Source: Acidovorax radicis
Lineage (GTDB): Bacteria; Pseudomonadota; Gammaproteobacteria; Burkholderiales; Burkholderiaceae_C
Direction: 5' to 3'
Assembly: GCF_020510705.1 (NCBI RefSeq)
Contig: NZ_CP075184.1
Location: 1,178,001 to 1,242,000, forward strand
Length of the DNA stretch: 64,000 bases
In this document: positions 22,444 through 29,817 of the stretch, one piece after another
Layout: the number at the start of each line of letters is the position of its first letter
How positions within the stretch are numbered: the first letter of the stretch is position 1
Program-made: the position numbers and the translations under genes
Notes under the pieces: model-generated
The model's input: only the letters and a program-made list of their open reading frames with translations
What the model was told of the DNA's origin: nothing
The model's database searches: none

Positions 22444-25334
22444 GCGCGTTGCAACCAACCTGCGGTGTGGCCTTTGAGCTGGACGGCCAGCCCGTCACCG
22501 CCCACCCTGGCGAAACCATCCTGAAAGCCGCGCAACGCCACGGGGTGGAGATTCCGCACCTTTGCTACACCGACGGCCTGCGCCCCGACGGCAACTGCCG
22601 CGCCTGCGTGGTCGAGATCGCGGGCGAGCGCACGCTGGCCCCCAGCTGCTGCCGCGCACCCACCGAAGGCATGAAGGTGCAGGCGGCCAGCCCGCGTGCG
22701 CGCAAGAGCCAGCAGATGGTGGTGGAGATGCTGCTGTCGGACATGCCGGATGTGGGCTACCGGTGGAACGATGGCAAATTGGATAATCCTGAATTGATAG
22801 CTGGCGGCGCTTATCCATCAAGCGCTACAGGCCAATTTGATTCAAAAACTGCTGAAACGGTGGGCCAGCACGGCGAGCTGAGCGAATGGGCGGATCGCCT
22901 GGGTGTGGCCGTGCGTCCGGCCCTCAAAGCCCTGCGCCGCGAGCAGCCCGCGCCTGATCTGAGCCACCCCGCCATGGCGGTGAATCTGGACGCCTGCATC
23001 CAGTGCAACCGCTGCGTGCGCGCCTGCCGCGAAGAGCAGGTGAACGATGTGATCGGCTATGCGCTGCGCGGGGCGGATTCCAAGATCGTGTTCGACCTCG
23101 ACGACCCCATGGCGGCCAGCACCTGTGTGGCTTGCGGCGAATGTGTGCAGGCCTGCCCCACGGGTGCGCTCAGCCCCAAGACGCACATCGGCTCGCAAAA
23201 GGTGGACCGCAAGGTCGATTCGGTCTGCCCGTTTTGCGGCGTGGGCTGCCTCATCACCTACAACGTGCGCGATGAAAAGATCATCAGCGTCGAAGGCCGC
23301 GACGGCCCGGCCAACCACGGCCGCCTGTGCGTGAAAGGGCGCTTCGGCTTTGACTACGCCCACCACCCCGACCGCCTCACTGTGCCGCTGATTCGCAAGC
23401 CCGGTGTGCCGAAAGAGGTGATGCCCTACGGCGCCGATTGGCGCACGGCGTTCCGCGAGGCGACCTGGGACGAAGCGCTGGACCTCGCGGCGGGCCAGCT
23501 CAAAAGCCTGCGCGACACCCACGGCCTCAAGGCGCTGGCGGGCTTCGGCTCGGCCAAGGGCAGCAACGAAGAGGCCTACCTGTTCCAGAAGCTGGTGCGC
23601 ACGGGCTTTGGCTGCAACAACGTGGACCACTGCACGCGGCTGTGCCATGCCTCCAGCGTGGCCGCGCTGCTCGAAGGCGTGGGCTCCGGCGCGGTGAGCA
23701 ACCCGGTGCACGACGTGGAGCATGCCGAGCTGATCTTCGTGATCGGCTCCAACCCCACGGCCAACCACCCGGTGGCGGCGACCTGGATGAAGAACGCTGC
23801 CAAGCGCGGCGCCAAAATCGTGCTGGCCGACCCGCGCATCACCGACATCGGCCGCCACGCATGGCGCACCCTGCAGTTCAAGGCCGACACCGACGTAGCG
23901 ATGCTCAACGCACTGATCCACACGGTGATCGACGAAGGCCTGGTGGATGAGGCCTTTATCCGCGACCGCACCACGGACTTCGAGGCGCTCAAGGCCAACG
24001 TGATGGGCTGCAGCCCCGAGGCCATGGCGCCGGTGTGCGGCATCCCGGTCGAGGCGCTGCGCGAGGTGGCACGGGCGTTTGCAAAAAGCAAAGCCTCGAT
24101 GATTTTGTGGGGCATGGGCGTGAGCCAGCACGTGCACGGCACCGACAACGCGCGCTGCCTGATTGCGCTGTGCGCCGTCACCGGCCAGATCGGCAAGCCC
24201 GGCTCCGGCCTGCACCCGCTGCGCGGCCAGAACAACGTGCAGGGCGCGAGCGACGCGGGGCTGATCCCCATGATGTTCCCCAACTACCAGCGTGTGGACA
24301 ACGCCGGGGCGCATGCGTGGTTTGAAGACTTCTGGGGCACCAAGCTCGATGAAGCGCCGGGCTACACGGTCGTCGAGATCATGCACAAGGCCCTGGCGCC
24401 CGACACCGACCCGCACAAGGTGCGCGGCATGTACATCATGGGCGAGAACCCCGCCATGAGCGACCCCGACCTGAACCACGCGCGCCACGCGCTGGCCAGC
24501 CTGCAGCACCTGGTGGTGCAGGACATCTTTTTGACCGAAACCGCCTGGCTGGCCGACGTGGTGCTGCCCGCCAGCGCCTGGCCCGAGAAGACCGGCACCG
24601 CCAGCAACACCGACCGCATGGTGCAGATGGGCCGTCGTGCCTTGAACCCGCCGGGTGATGCACGGCCGGATTTGTGGATCATTCAGCAGATCGCCCAGCG
24701 CATGGGCCTGGACTGGAGCTATGCGGGCGAGGAATCGGGCGTGGCCGCCGTGTACGAAGAAATGCGCCAGGCCATGCACGCCAGCATTGAGGGCATCACC
24801 TGGGACCGGCTGGAGCGCGACTCCAGCGTGACCTACCCATGCCTTACGGCCGACGACCCTGGCCAGCCCATCGTCTTCATCGAGAACTTCCCGACGCCCA
24901 CGGGGCGCCTGCAACTGGTACCCGCCAGCGTGATCCCGGCGGCAGAGAAGCCCGACGCCGACTACCCGCTGGTGCTCATCACCGGCCGCCAGCTGGAGCA
25001 CTGGCACACCGGCAGCATGACGCGGCGCAGCACGGTGCTGGACGCCATCGAGCCCATGGCCACCGCATCGCTGCATGGCGACGAACTCGCCCGGCTGGGC
25101 GTGGCGCCCGGCGCGCTGGTGGGCATCCGCTCACGGCGCGGCATGGTGCAGGTGCGCGTGCGGCGCGACGACGGCACCCCGCGCGGCACGGTGTTCATGC
25201 CGTTTGCGTATGTGGAGGCGGCGGCCAATCTGCTGACCAATGCCGCGCTCGACCCCTTTGGCAAGATCCCGGAGTTCAAGTACTGCGCAGTGGCGGTGGA
25301 GGTGTTGCAGGGCACCGGCAGCGAAGTCGCCTGA
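22440..25334 (+). CDS. fdhA: NAD-dependent formate dehydrogenase alpha subunit (bis-MGD Mo/W enzyme)
   Basis: Oxidises formate to CO2. The 964-residue protein starts with a NuoG-like 2Fe-2S domain (about 1-85; CYTDGLRPDGNCRAC), then two 4Fe-4S clusters (CIQCNRCVRACREEQ and CVACGECVQACPTGA), then the 4Fe-4S/bis-MGD catalytic unit starting CPFCGVGCLI. The metal ligand is Cys402 with His403 (TRLCHASSVA), so no selenocysteine. Together with the fused partner it resembles FDH1 of Methylorubrum, which uses tungsten; whether W or Mo is used here cannot be read. Residues 118-135 are encoded by a repeat copy. ATG overlaps the previous stop (ATGA). There is no Tat signal, so it is cytoplasmic. Confidence 0.95.
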   Translation: MSALQPTCGVAFELDGQPVTAHPGETILKAAQRHGVEIPHLCYTDGLRPDGNCRACVVEIAGERTLAPSCCRAPTEGMKVQAASPRARKSQQMVVEMLLSDMPDVGYRWNDGKLDNPELIAGGAYPSSATGQFDSKTAETVGQHGELSEWADRLGVAVRPALKALRREQPAPDLSHPAMAVNLDACIQCNRCVRACREEQVNDVIGYALRGADSKIVFDLDDPMAASTCVACGECVQACPTGALSPKTHIGSQKVDRKVDSVCPFCGVGCLITYNVRDEKIISVEGRDGPANHGRLCVKGRFGFDYAHHPDRLTVPLIRKPGVPKEVMPYGADWRTAFREATWDEALDLAAGQLKSLRDTHGLKALAGFGSAKGSNEEAYLFQKLVRTGFGCNNVDHCTRLCHASSVAALLEGVGSGAVSNPVHDVEHAELIFVIGSNPTANHPVAATWMKNAAKRGAKIVLADPRITDIGRHAWRTLQFKADTDVAMLNALIHTVIDEGLVDEAFIRDRTTDFEALKANVMGCSPEAMAPVCGIPVEALREVARAFAKSKASMILWGMGVSQHVHGTDNARCLIALCAVTGQIGKPGSGLHPLRGQNNVQGASDAGLIPMMFPNYQRVDNAGAHAWFEDFWGTKLDEAPGYTVVEIMHKALAPDTDPHKVRGMYIMGENPAMSDPDLNHARHALASLQHLVVQDIFLTETAWLADVVLPASAWPEKTGTASNTDRMVQMGRRALNPPGDARPDLWIIQQIAQRMGLDWSYAGEESGVAAVYEEMRQAMHASIEGITWDRLERDSSVTYPCLTADDPGQPIVFIENFPTPTGRLQLVPASVIPAAEKPDADYPLVLITGRQLEHWHTGSMTRRSTVLDAIEPMATASLHGDELARLGVAPGALVGIRSRRGMVQVRVRRDDGTPRGTVFMPFAYVEAAANLLTNAALDPFGKIPEFKYCAVAVEVLQGTGSEVA
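22791..22843 (+). repeat. Palindromic repeat, copy 7, inside fdhA
   Basis: GAATTGATAGCTGGCGGCGC, then TTATCCATCAAGCGCTACAG and GCCAATTTGATTC. It is translated in frame as ELIAGGAYPSSATGQFDS, in the linker between the N-terminal 2Fe-2S domain and the 4Fe-4S segment. Confidence 0.88.
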
Positions 25335-25417
25335 CGCGCCGCGTATCCGCACGCGGGTTGCGGGGCTTTGTGGGCATAACTGTCTGAGGTGGCTGCGCCG
25401 GGGTAAAGTCTGCGCCC

Positions 25418-25999
25418 ATGACTGAGCGCCCCTACACCGACGTTGCCGTGATCATGCGGTGCGAGCACATCAACAACCGCTGGCAGCCCTGGCGGTGGTC
25501 GTTGGCCGAGGTGGTGATCAACGAGCCCGCCTTTGGCACCGAGCCGCGCCAGATCCTTCAAAACGAGCACGAGCAGCGCTGGCTGTTCCCGGGCTTTCGC
25601 GTGGAGCTGTTCCGCGACGATGCCGAGGGTTACCACCTCAACCTCACCTCCCCGGCCCCCTGCTGGTTTGTGATGTGGCGCCGCGATGAAGATGCGGGCA
25701 TGGGCGAGGTCCCCCTGGCCCGCGCCGTGGCGGTGAGCCTGAGCTACCACGACGCCGGCCGCTGGCTGGACGCGCAGGAAACCGTGGAGCAGGTGCCTGC
25801 TGCGCCTGAAGTGGTGGAGGCGCTGCGCGCCTTTGTGGCCGAGCACTACCAGCCCGAGCCCAAACGCCGCAAGCGCCCCGAGAGTTTTCGCACGTTGCAA
25901 GACCGGTTTGGCAACCCCGCGTCCATCTCCACGGAAAAGCAGCGTGGTGGAGGAGGCGGTGGAGGCGGTGGCAATGCCGGAGGAGGGAGCCATGGCTGA
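25418..25999 (+). CDS. DUF3305 domain protein
   Basis: A 193-residue protein with conserved opening VAVIMRCEHINNRWQPWRW and the segment RWLFPGFRVELFRDDAEGY, which match DUF3305. This family occurs almost only beside formate dehydrogenase genes of the FDH3 type. The C-terminal tail ends in a run of nine glycines (about 25,943-25,985) with no predicted fold. The stop overlaps the start of the DUF3306 gene by 8 bp, so the two are translationally coupled. A role in enzyme assembly is an inference from context. Confidence 0.82.
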   Translation: MTERPYTDVAVIMRCEHINNRWQPWRWSLAEVVINEPAFGTEPRQILQNEHEQRWLFPGFRVELFRDDAEGYHLNLTSPAPCWFVMWRRDEDAGMGEVPLARAVAVSLSYHDAGRWLDAQETVEQVPAAPEVVEALRAFVAEHYQPEPKRRKRPESFRTLQDRFGNPASISTEKQRGGGGGGGGGNAGGGSHG

Positions 26000-26771
26000 C
26001 GGTTTCCTGGGCCGCTGGTCGCGCCGCAAGCAGGAGGTGCGCGAAGGCAAACCGGTGCAGGAGCCCCCGCCACCCGCGCCAGCGTTGCCCCCACCCGTTG
26101 CTTCCTTGGCACCGGCCCCCAGGCCTGCCTTGGCCGCCGCTGCGCCCCGCGCGGTGTCAGAGGGGGTTGCGCCCGTCGCCGAGGCACCGCCACCCCCCAC
26201 GCTGGCCGATGCCCAGGCGCTCACGCCTGCGTCCGACTTCAAGGCCTTTGTGGCCCGCGAGGTATCGCCCGAGGTGCGTAACCTGGCCATGAAAAAGCTT
26301 TTTGCCGACCCGCACTTCAACGTGATGGATGGTTTGGATATCTACATCGGCGACTACACCCAGCCCGACCCGCTGCCCGAGGGCATGCTGCGCAAGATGG
26401 CCAGCGCCCACGCGCTGGGATTCTTCGACCATGAAAAGAAGGGCGACGCCGGAGAAGAAGCAGCACCCGACGCGCCGATCGGTGGCGCTGCCGTGCAAGC
26501 CTCTGCAGACACAGAGGCGACGGCAATAGCCCCTGCCCTTGCTCAGCCTCGGGATGATGCGCAGGGGCTGTCCCCCGCAGACGTGGCACAGTCTGGGGTA
26601 TGCAACGCTATTCCTAGCGACCCTTCCAGCGAGCTTGAGATGCTCACCCGCTCCGCAGAGGACGCGGAGACCATGCCAGCCAGCCACACCAAAAATGACT
26701 ACGACGCTCATCTGCGACTGCAACCAGACGATGCCCCTCAACGCGAAGGCGTTGGGCGCGGCGCTGCATGA
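25992..26771 (+). CDS. DUF3306 domain protein
   Basis: A 259-residue protein whose N-terminus FLGRWSRRKQEVREG is the DUF3306 signature; the centre has SDFKAFVAREVSPEVRNLAM and a FNVMDGLDIYIGDYTQPD block, also conserved. Between them lies a Pro/Ala-rich linker. AGGAGGGA precedes ATG 25992. Its last 77 bases overlap the start of the ferredoxin gene in another frame, and the C-terminal 100 residues look like an unstructured tail. It accompanies DUF3305 and FDH genes throughout beta-proteobacteria; function unknown. Confidence 0.8.
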   Translation: MADGFLGRWSRRKQEVREGKPVQEPPPPAPALPPPVASLAPAPRPALAAAAPRAVSEGVAPVAEAPPPPTLADAQALTPASDFKAFVAREVSPEVRNLAMKKLFADPHFNVMDGLDIYIGDYTQPDPLPEGMLRKMASAHALGFFDHEKKGDAGEEAAPDAPIGGAAVQASADTEATAIAPALAQPRDDAQGLSPADVAQSGVCNAIPSDPSSELEMLTRSAEDAETMPASHTKNDYDAHLRLQPDDAPQREGVGRGAA

Positions 26772-28812
26772 AGACCTGACCCTTCACTCCACCCTGTGTC
26801 GGCGCGACGCGGGGGTATTCCAAAAAGCCATCCGGTCGGGCGATGATGTGGTGGTGGCCTGCACGCAAGAGCAGCGCCTGTTTGGCGACCTGGGCCAGCA
26901 GACCGAAGGCGCGGTGTCGCCCATCCGGTTTGTGAACATCCGCGAAACTGGTGGCTGGAGCCGCGATGCCGCCAAGGCCAGCCCCAAGATCGCCGCGCTG
27001 TTGGCGGCCGCCCGGCTGCCCGACCCGCCGCCCGTGCCCACGGTCACCTACAAGAGCACCGGCCGCTTGCTCATCATCGGCCCGCTCGACCAGGCCGAGC
27101 AGGCGGCTGCTCTGGTGTCGGATGTGCTCGATGTCACCCTGTTCACCCAGGGCCCTGGCAACGCGGGGGGCGCGCAGGCGCGGCGCTTTCCGGTGCTGGG
27201 CGGGCGCATCACGGGCCTTACCGGCTGGCTGGGCGCGTTCGAGCTGCAATGGAAGGCCGACAACCCCATCGACCTGGACCTGTGCACGCGCTGCAACGCC
27301 TGCGTGGCGGCCTGCCCCGAGAACGCCATTGGCCTCGACTACCAGATTGACCTGGCCGCCTGCCAGTCGCACCGCGCCTGCGTGAAGGTGTGCCAGGTGG
27401 CGGGTGCCATCGACTTCACGCGCGATGCTGCCGCTCAGACCGAGCGCTTTGACCTGGTGCTGGACCTGCGCTCACCCACTGCCACGCCCACCTTCTTGCA
27501 GCACGCGCTGCCGCAGGGCTACCTGCGCTGGGATGGGCGGAGTGATGGGGGCTATATGGCCACGCTGCTCAAGCTGCGCGAACTGGTGGGCGAGTTCGAG
27601 AAGCCCAGGTTTTTTGTCTACAAGCAAAAACTCTGCGCCCACAGCCGCAACGAAACCGTGGGCTGCAACGCCTGCGTGGACATCTGCTCGGCCGAGGCCG
27701 TGAGCAGCGACAAGAGCCGCCAGCAAATCAAGGTGAACCCCAACCTGTGCGTGGGCTGCGGCGCCTGCACCACCGTGTGCCCCACGGGCGCGCTGACCTA
27801 TGCCTACCCCAGTGCGACAGAGCAGGGCACCAAGCTCAAGACCCTGTTGTCCACCTACACCGCCGCAGGCGGCAAGGACGCCGTGCTGCTGCTGCACAGC
27901 CAAGAGCGCGGGCAGGCACTGGTGGAAGAGCTAGGCCGTGCCGCGCAGCTCAAACTGGCGCAGGGTGTGCCTGCCCACGTGATCCCGGTGGCGCTGTGGC
28001 ACACGGCCAGCACCGGGGTGGACTTGTGGCTGAGCGCCATTGCCTACGGGGCTTCGCAGGTGGTGGTGCTGGCGACGCACGAAGAGGCGCCGCAGTACCT
28101 CGACGGCCTGCAGGCGCAGATGGATGTGGCGCAAGCCATCTTGCGGGGCCTGGGCTACACCGGCACGCATGTGCAACTGCTGCGCGCTGCGCACCCCACC
28201 GAGCTGGATGCCGCCTTGCAGGCTCTGGGCCAGACCCGTCAGAAGACCCCGGCCGTGGCCGCACGCTTTGCTGTGGCGCAGGAAAAACGCAGCACGCTGG
28301 AGATGGCGCTTGACCACCTCATCGAGCAGGCTCCAATGCCCGTGGCAGAGCGCCCAGAGGCCATCGCCTTGCCAGCCATGGGATCGCCTCTAGGCACCAT
28401 CGAAGTCAACAAAGACCGCTGCACCCTGTGCCTGAGCTGCGTGAGCGCCTGCCCGGCGAGTGCGCTGCAGGACAATCCGCAGCTGCCGCAGCTGCGCTTT
28501 ATCGAAAAGAACTGTGTGCAGTGTGGCCTGTGTGCCACCACTTGCCCGGAAGACGCCATCACCCTGCAGCCCCGTCTGCTCTTGAGTCCGGAGCGTGCGC
28601 AGCTGCGTGTGCTCAACGAGGCCAAGCCCTGGGCCTGCGTGCGCTGCAGCAAGCCGTTTGGCACGGTCAAAGCCATCGAGGCCATGCTGGGCAAACTGGC
28701 GGGCCATGCCATGTTCCAGGGTGAGGCGCTGGAGCGCCTGAAGATGTGCAGCGACTGCCGCGTGATTGACCTGTATTCCTCCCAAAGCGAAACGAAAGTG
28801 ACGGACCTGTGA
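26695..28812 (+). CDS. Multi-cluster 4Fe-4S ferredoxin-type protein of the formate dehydrogenase region
   Basis: A 705-residue cytoplasmic Fe-S protein with no signal peptide. The cysteine motifs in order are CTRCNACVAACPENA, CNACVDIC, CVGCGACTTVCPTGA, CTLCLSCVSACPASA, CVQCGLCATTCPEDA and a late CVRCSKPFGTVKAIEAML, so five or six clusters are possible. The N-terminus TLICDCNQTMPLNAKALG is conserved and fixes the start at 26695, despite the 77-bp overlap with DUF3306. A middle region (about 370-480) looks like a hydrogenase/FrhB-like or iron-dehydrogenase delta domain. It may relay electrons or help cofactor loading. Its stop overlaps the TorD gene by 4 bp. Confidence 0.85.
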   Translation: MTTTLICDCNQTMPLNAKALGAALHEDLTLHSTLCRRDAGVFQKAIRSGDDVVVACTQEQRLFGDLGQQTEGAVSPIRFVNIRETGGWSRDAAKASPKIAALLAAARLPDPPPVPTVTYKSTGRLLIIGPLDQAEQAAALVSDVLDVTLFTQGPGNAGGAQARRFPVLGGRITGLTGWLGAFELQWKADNPIDLDLCTRCNACVAACPENAIGLDYQIDLAACQSHRACVKVCQVAGAIDFTRDAAAQTERFDLVLDLRSPTATPTFLQHALPQGYLRWDGRSDGGYMATLLKLRELVGEFEKPRFFVYKQKLCAHSRNETVGCNACVDICSAEAVSSDKSRQQIKVNPNLCVGCGACTTVCPTGALTYAYPSATEQGTKLKTLLSTYTAAGGKDAVLLLHSQERGQALVEELGRAAQLKLAQGVPAHVIPVALWHTASTGVDLWLSAIAYGASQVVVLATHEEAPQYLDGLQAQMDVAQAILRGLGYTGTHVQLLRAAHPTELDAALQALGQTRQKTPAVAARFAVAQEKRSTLEMALDHLIEQAPMPVAERPEAIALPAMGSPLGTIEVNKDRCTLCLSCVSACPASALQDNPQLPQLRFIEKNCVQCGLCATTCPEDAITLQPRLLLSPERAQLRVLNEAKPWACVRCSKPFGTVKAIEAMLGKLAGHAMFQGEALERLKMCSDCRVIDLYSSQSETKVTDL

Positions 28813-29444
28813 GCGCCCAACCTGCTTCTTTGACATCCTCTGGCGGTAGCTCTGCGCTGGATGAGGAAACCGCTCGGGCTGAACTGTATGGGCTGCTGTC
28901 GCAGCTGTATTACGCCGCGCCCAGCGCCGATCTGTTGTCTGCCCTGCGTGTGGCCGTGACCGAGGCACCCGCCGATGGTGCCTTTTTGCAAGAGCCCTGG
29001 CAGGTGCTGGTGGGCGCGGCCCGTGAACTGAGCGACGGCGTGATTGCGCAAGAGTTCGACCGCCTCTTTGGCGGTGTGGGCAAGCCGGAGGTGTTTTTGT
29101 ACGGCTCGCATTACCTGAGCGGTTTCCTCAACGAGAAGCCGCTTGCCCGCTTGCGCACCGACCTGGACAGGCTGGGGTTGGCACGCGACGAGGCCATGTC
29201 CGAGACCGAGGACCACATCGCCTACTTGTGCGAAGTGATGCGCTACCTGATCGCGGGTGATGACGTCGCTGTCTGTAACCTGACGGCGCAGCGCGACTTT
29301 TTTGCAACACATCTGCAGCCCTGGGTGTTGCTGCTGTGTGATGCCCTTGCGGTCCAGCCGCAGGCCCGGTTTTATGCTGCTGTGGCCCAGTTCACGCGGG
29401 CTTTTGTGTCGGTAGAAACCCAGGGCTTCGACATGATGGAATAG
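28809..29444 (+). CDS. TorD/DmsD-family molecular chaperone
   Basis: A 211-residue all-helical chaperone that binds Tat signal peptides or apo-molybdoenzymes before export. Typical segments are EEFDRLFGG-type QEFDRLFGGVGKPEVFLYGSH and SETEDHIAYLCEVMRYLI. The GTG start at 28809 overlaps the ferredoxin stop (GTGA), so translation is coupled. Its likely client is the Tat-exported formate dehydrogenase alpha subunit 370 bp downstream. Confidence 0.87.
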   Translation: MSAQPASLTSSGGSSALDEETARAELYGLLSQLYYAAPSADLLSALRVAVTEAPADGAFLQEPWQVLVGAARELSDGVIAQEFDRLFGGVGKPEVFLYGSHYLSGFLNEKPLARLRTDLDRLGLARDEAMSETEDHIAYLCEVMRYLIAGDDVAVCNLTAQRDFFATHLQPWVLLLCDALAVQPQARFYAAVAQFTRAFVSVETQGFDMME

Positions 29445-29519
29445 TCCTCGGAGTCCTCGGAAACCCTGATGTGGGCGCTATAAAAGATGAGCGCTTTGGT
29501 CGGCAGTTGTGGTGTCACA

Positions 29520-29548
29520 TTGCAGGCTTTTACACACTGACATAGACT
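29520..29548 (+). promoter_or_regulatory. Candidate sigma-70 promoter of the exported formate dehydrogenase operon
   Basis: TTGCAG (29520-29525), a 17-bp spacer and TAGACT (29543-29548) lie 45 bp before the first gene of the fdh3-type operon. The match is moderate. A GCGCT...AGCGC inverted pair about 40 bp upstream might be an operator. Confidence 0.45.
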
Positions 29549-29593
29549 CGTATGAATTCCGTTTCATAGCTGCCAGCCATTCTGGAGACAAGC

Positions 29594-29803
29594 ATGCAGA
29601 ACCGCCAGCCCAATTCTTCCCGCCGGAGTTTCTTTTCCGGCGCCGCCACTGTAGGGGCTGCCGCAGCCGCCGTTGTGGCTCTCCCCCAGGTGATTCCCTC
29701 CGATGCCACGGTGTCTGAGCCTGCGCGCGTGGCGCCAGAAAATGGCGGGGGCTACCACCTGTCTGCCCACGTGAAGCAGTACTACAAAACCACCCAACTC
29801 TGA
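29594..29803 (+). CDS. Formate dehydrogenase region Tat-signal small protein
   Basis: A 69-residue protein that is mostly a twin-arginine signal: SSRRSFFSGAATVGAAAAA, then about 35 residues ending GGGYHLSAHVKQYYKTTQL. This matches a known small family found just upstream of FDH alpha subunits and described only as 'formate dehydrogenase region TAT target'. GGAGA lies 6 bases before the ATG. It starts the operon, 14 bp before the alpha subunit gene. It may be an extra small subunit or an escort for export. Confidence 0.85.
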   Translation: MQNRQPNSSRRSFFSGAATVGAAAAAVVALPQVIPSDATVSEPARVAPENGGGYHLSAHVKQYYKTTQL

Positions 29804-29817
29804 CAGCGGGGCGCACC

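Noticed and set aside
29474..29496. GCGCTATAAAAGATGAGCGC near the fdh promoter as a repeat copy
   Set aside because: It is a short inverted pair with an A-rich loop, lacking ATAGCTGC and AGAGGCC parts of the family.
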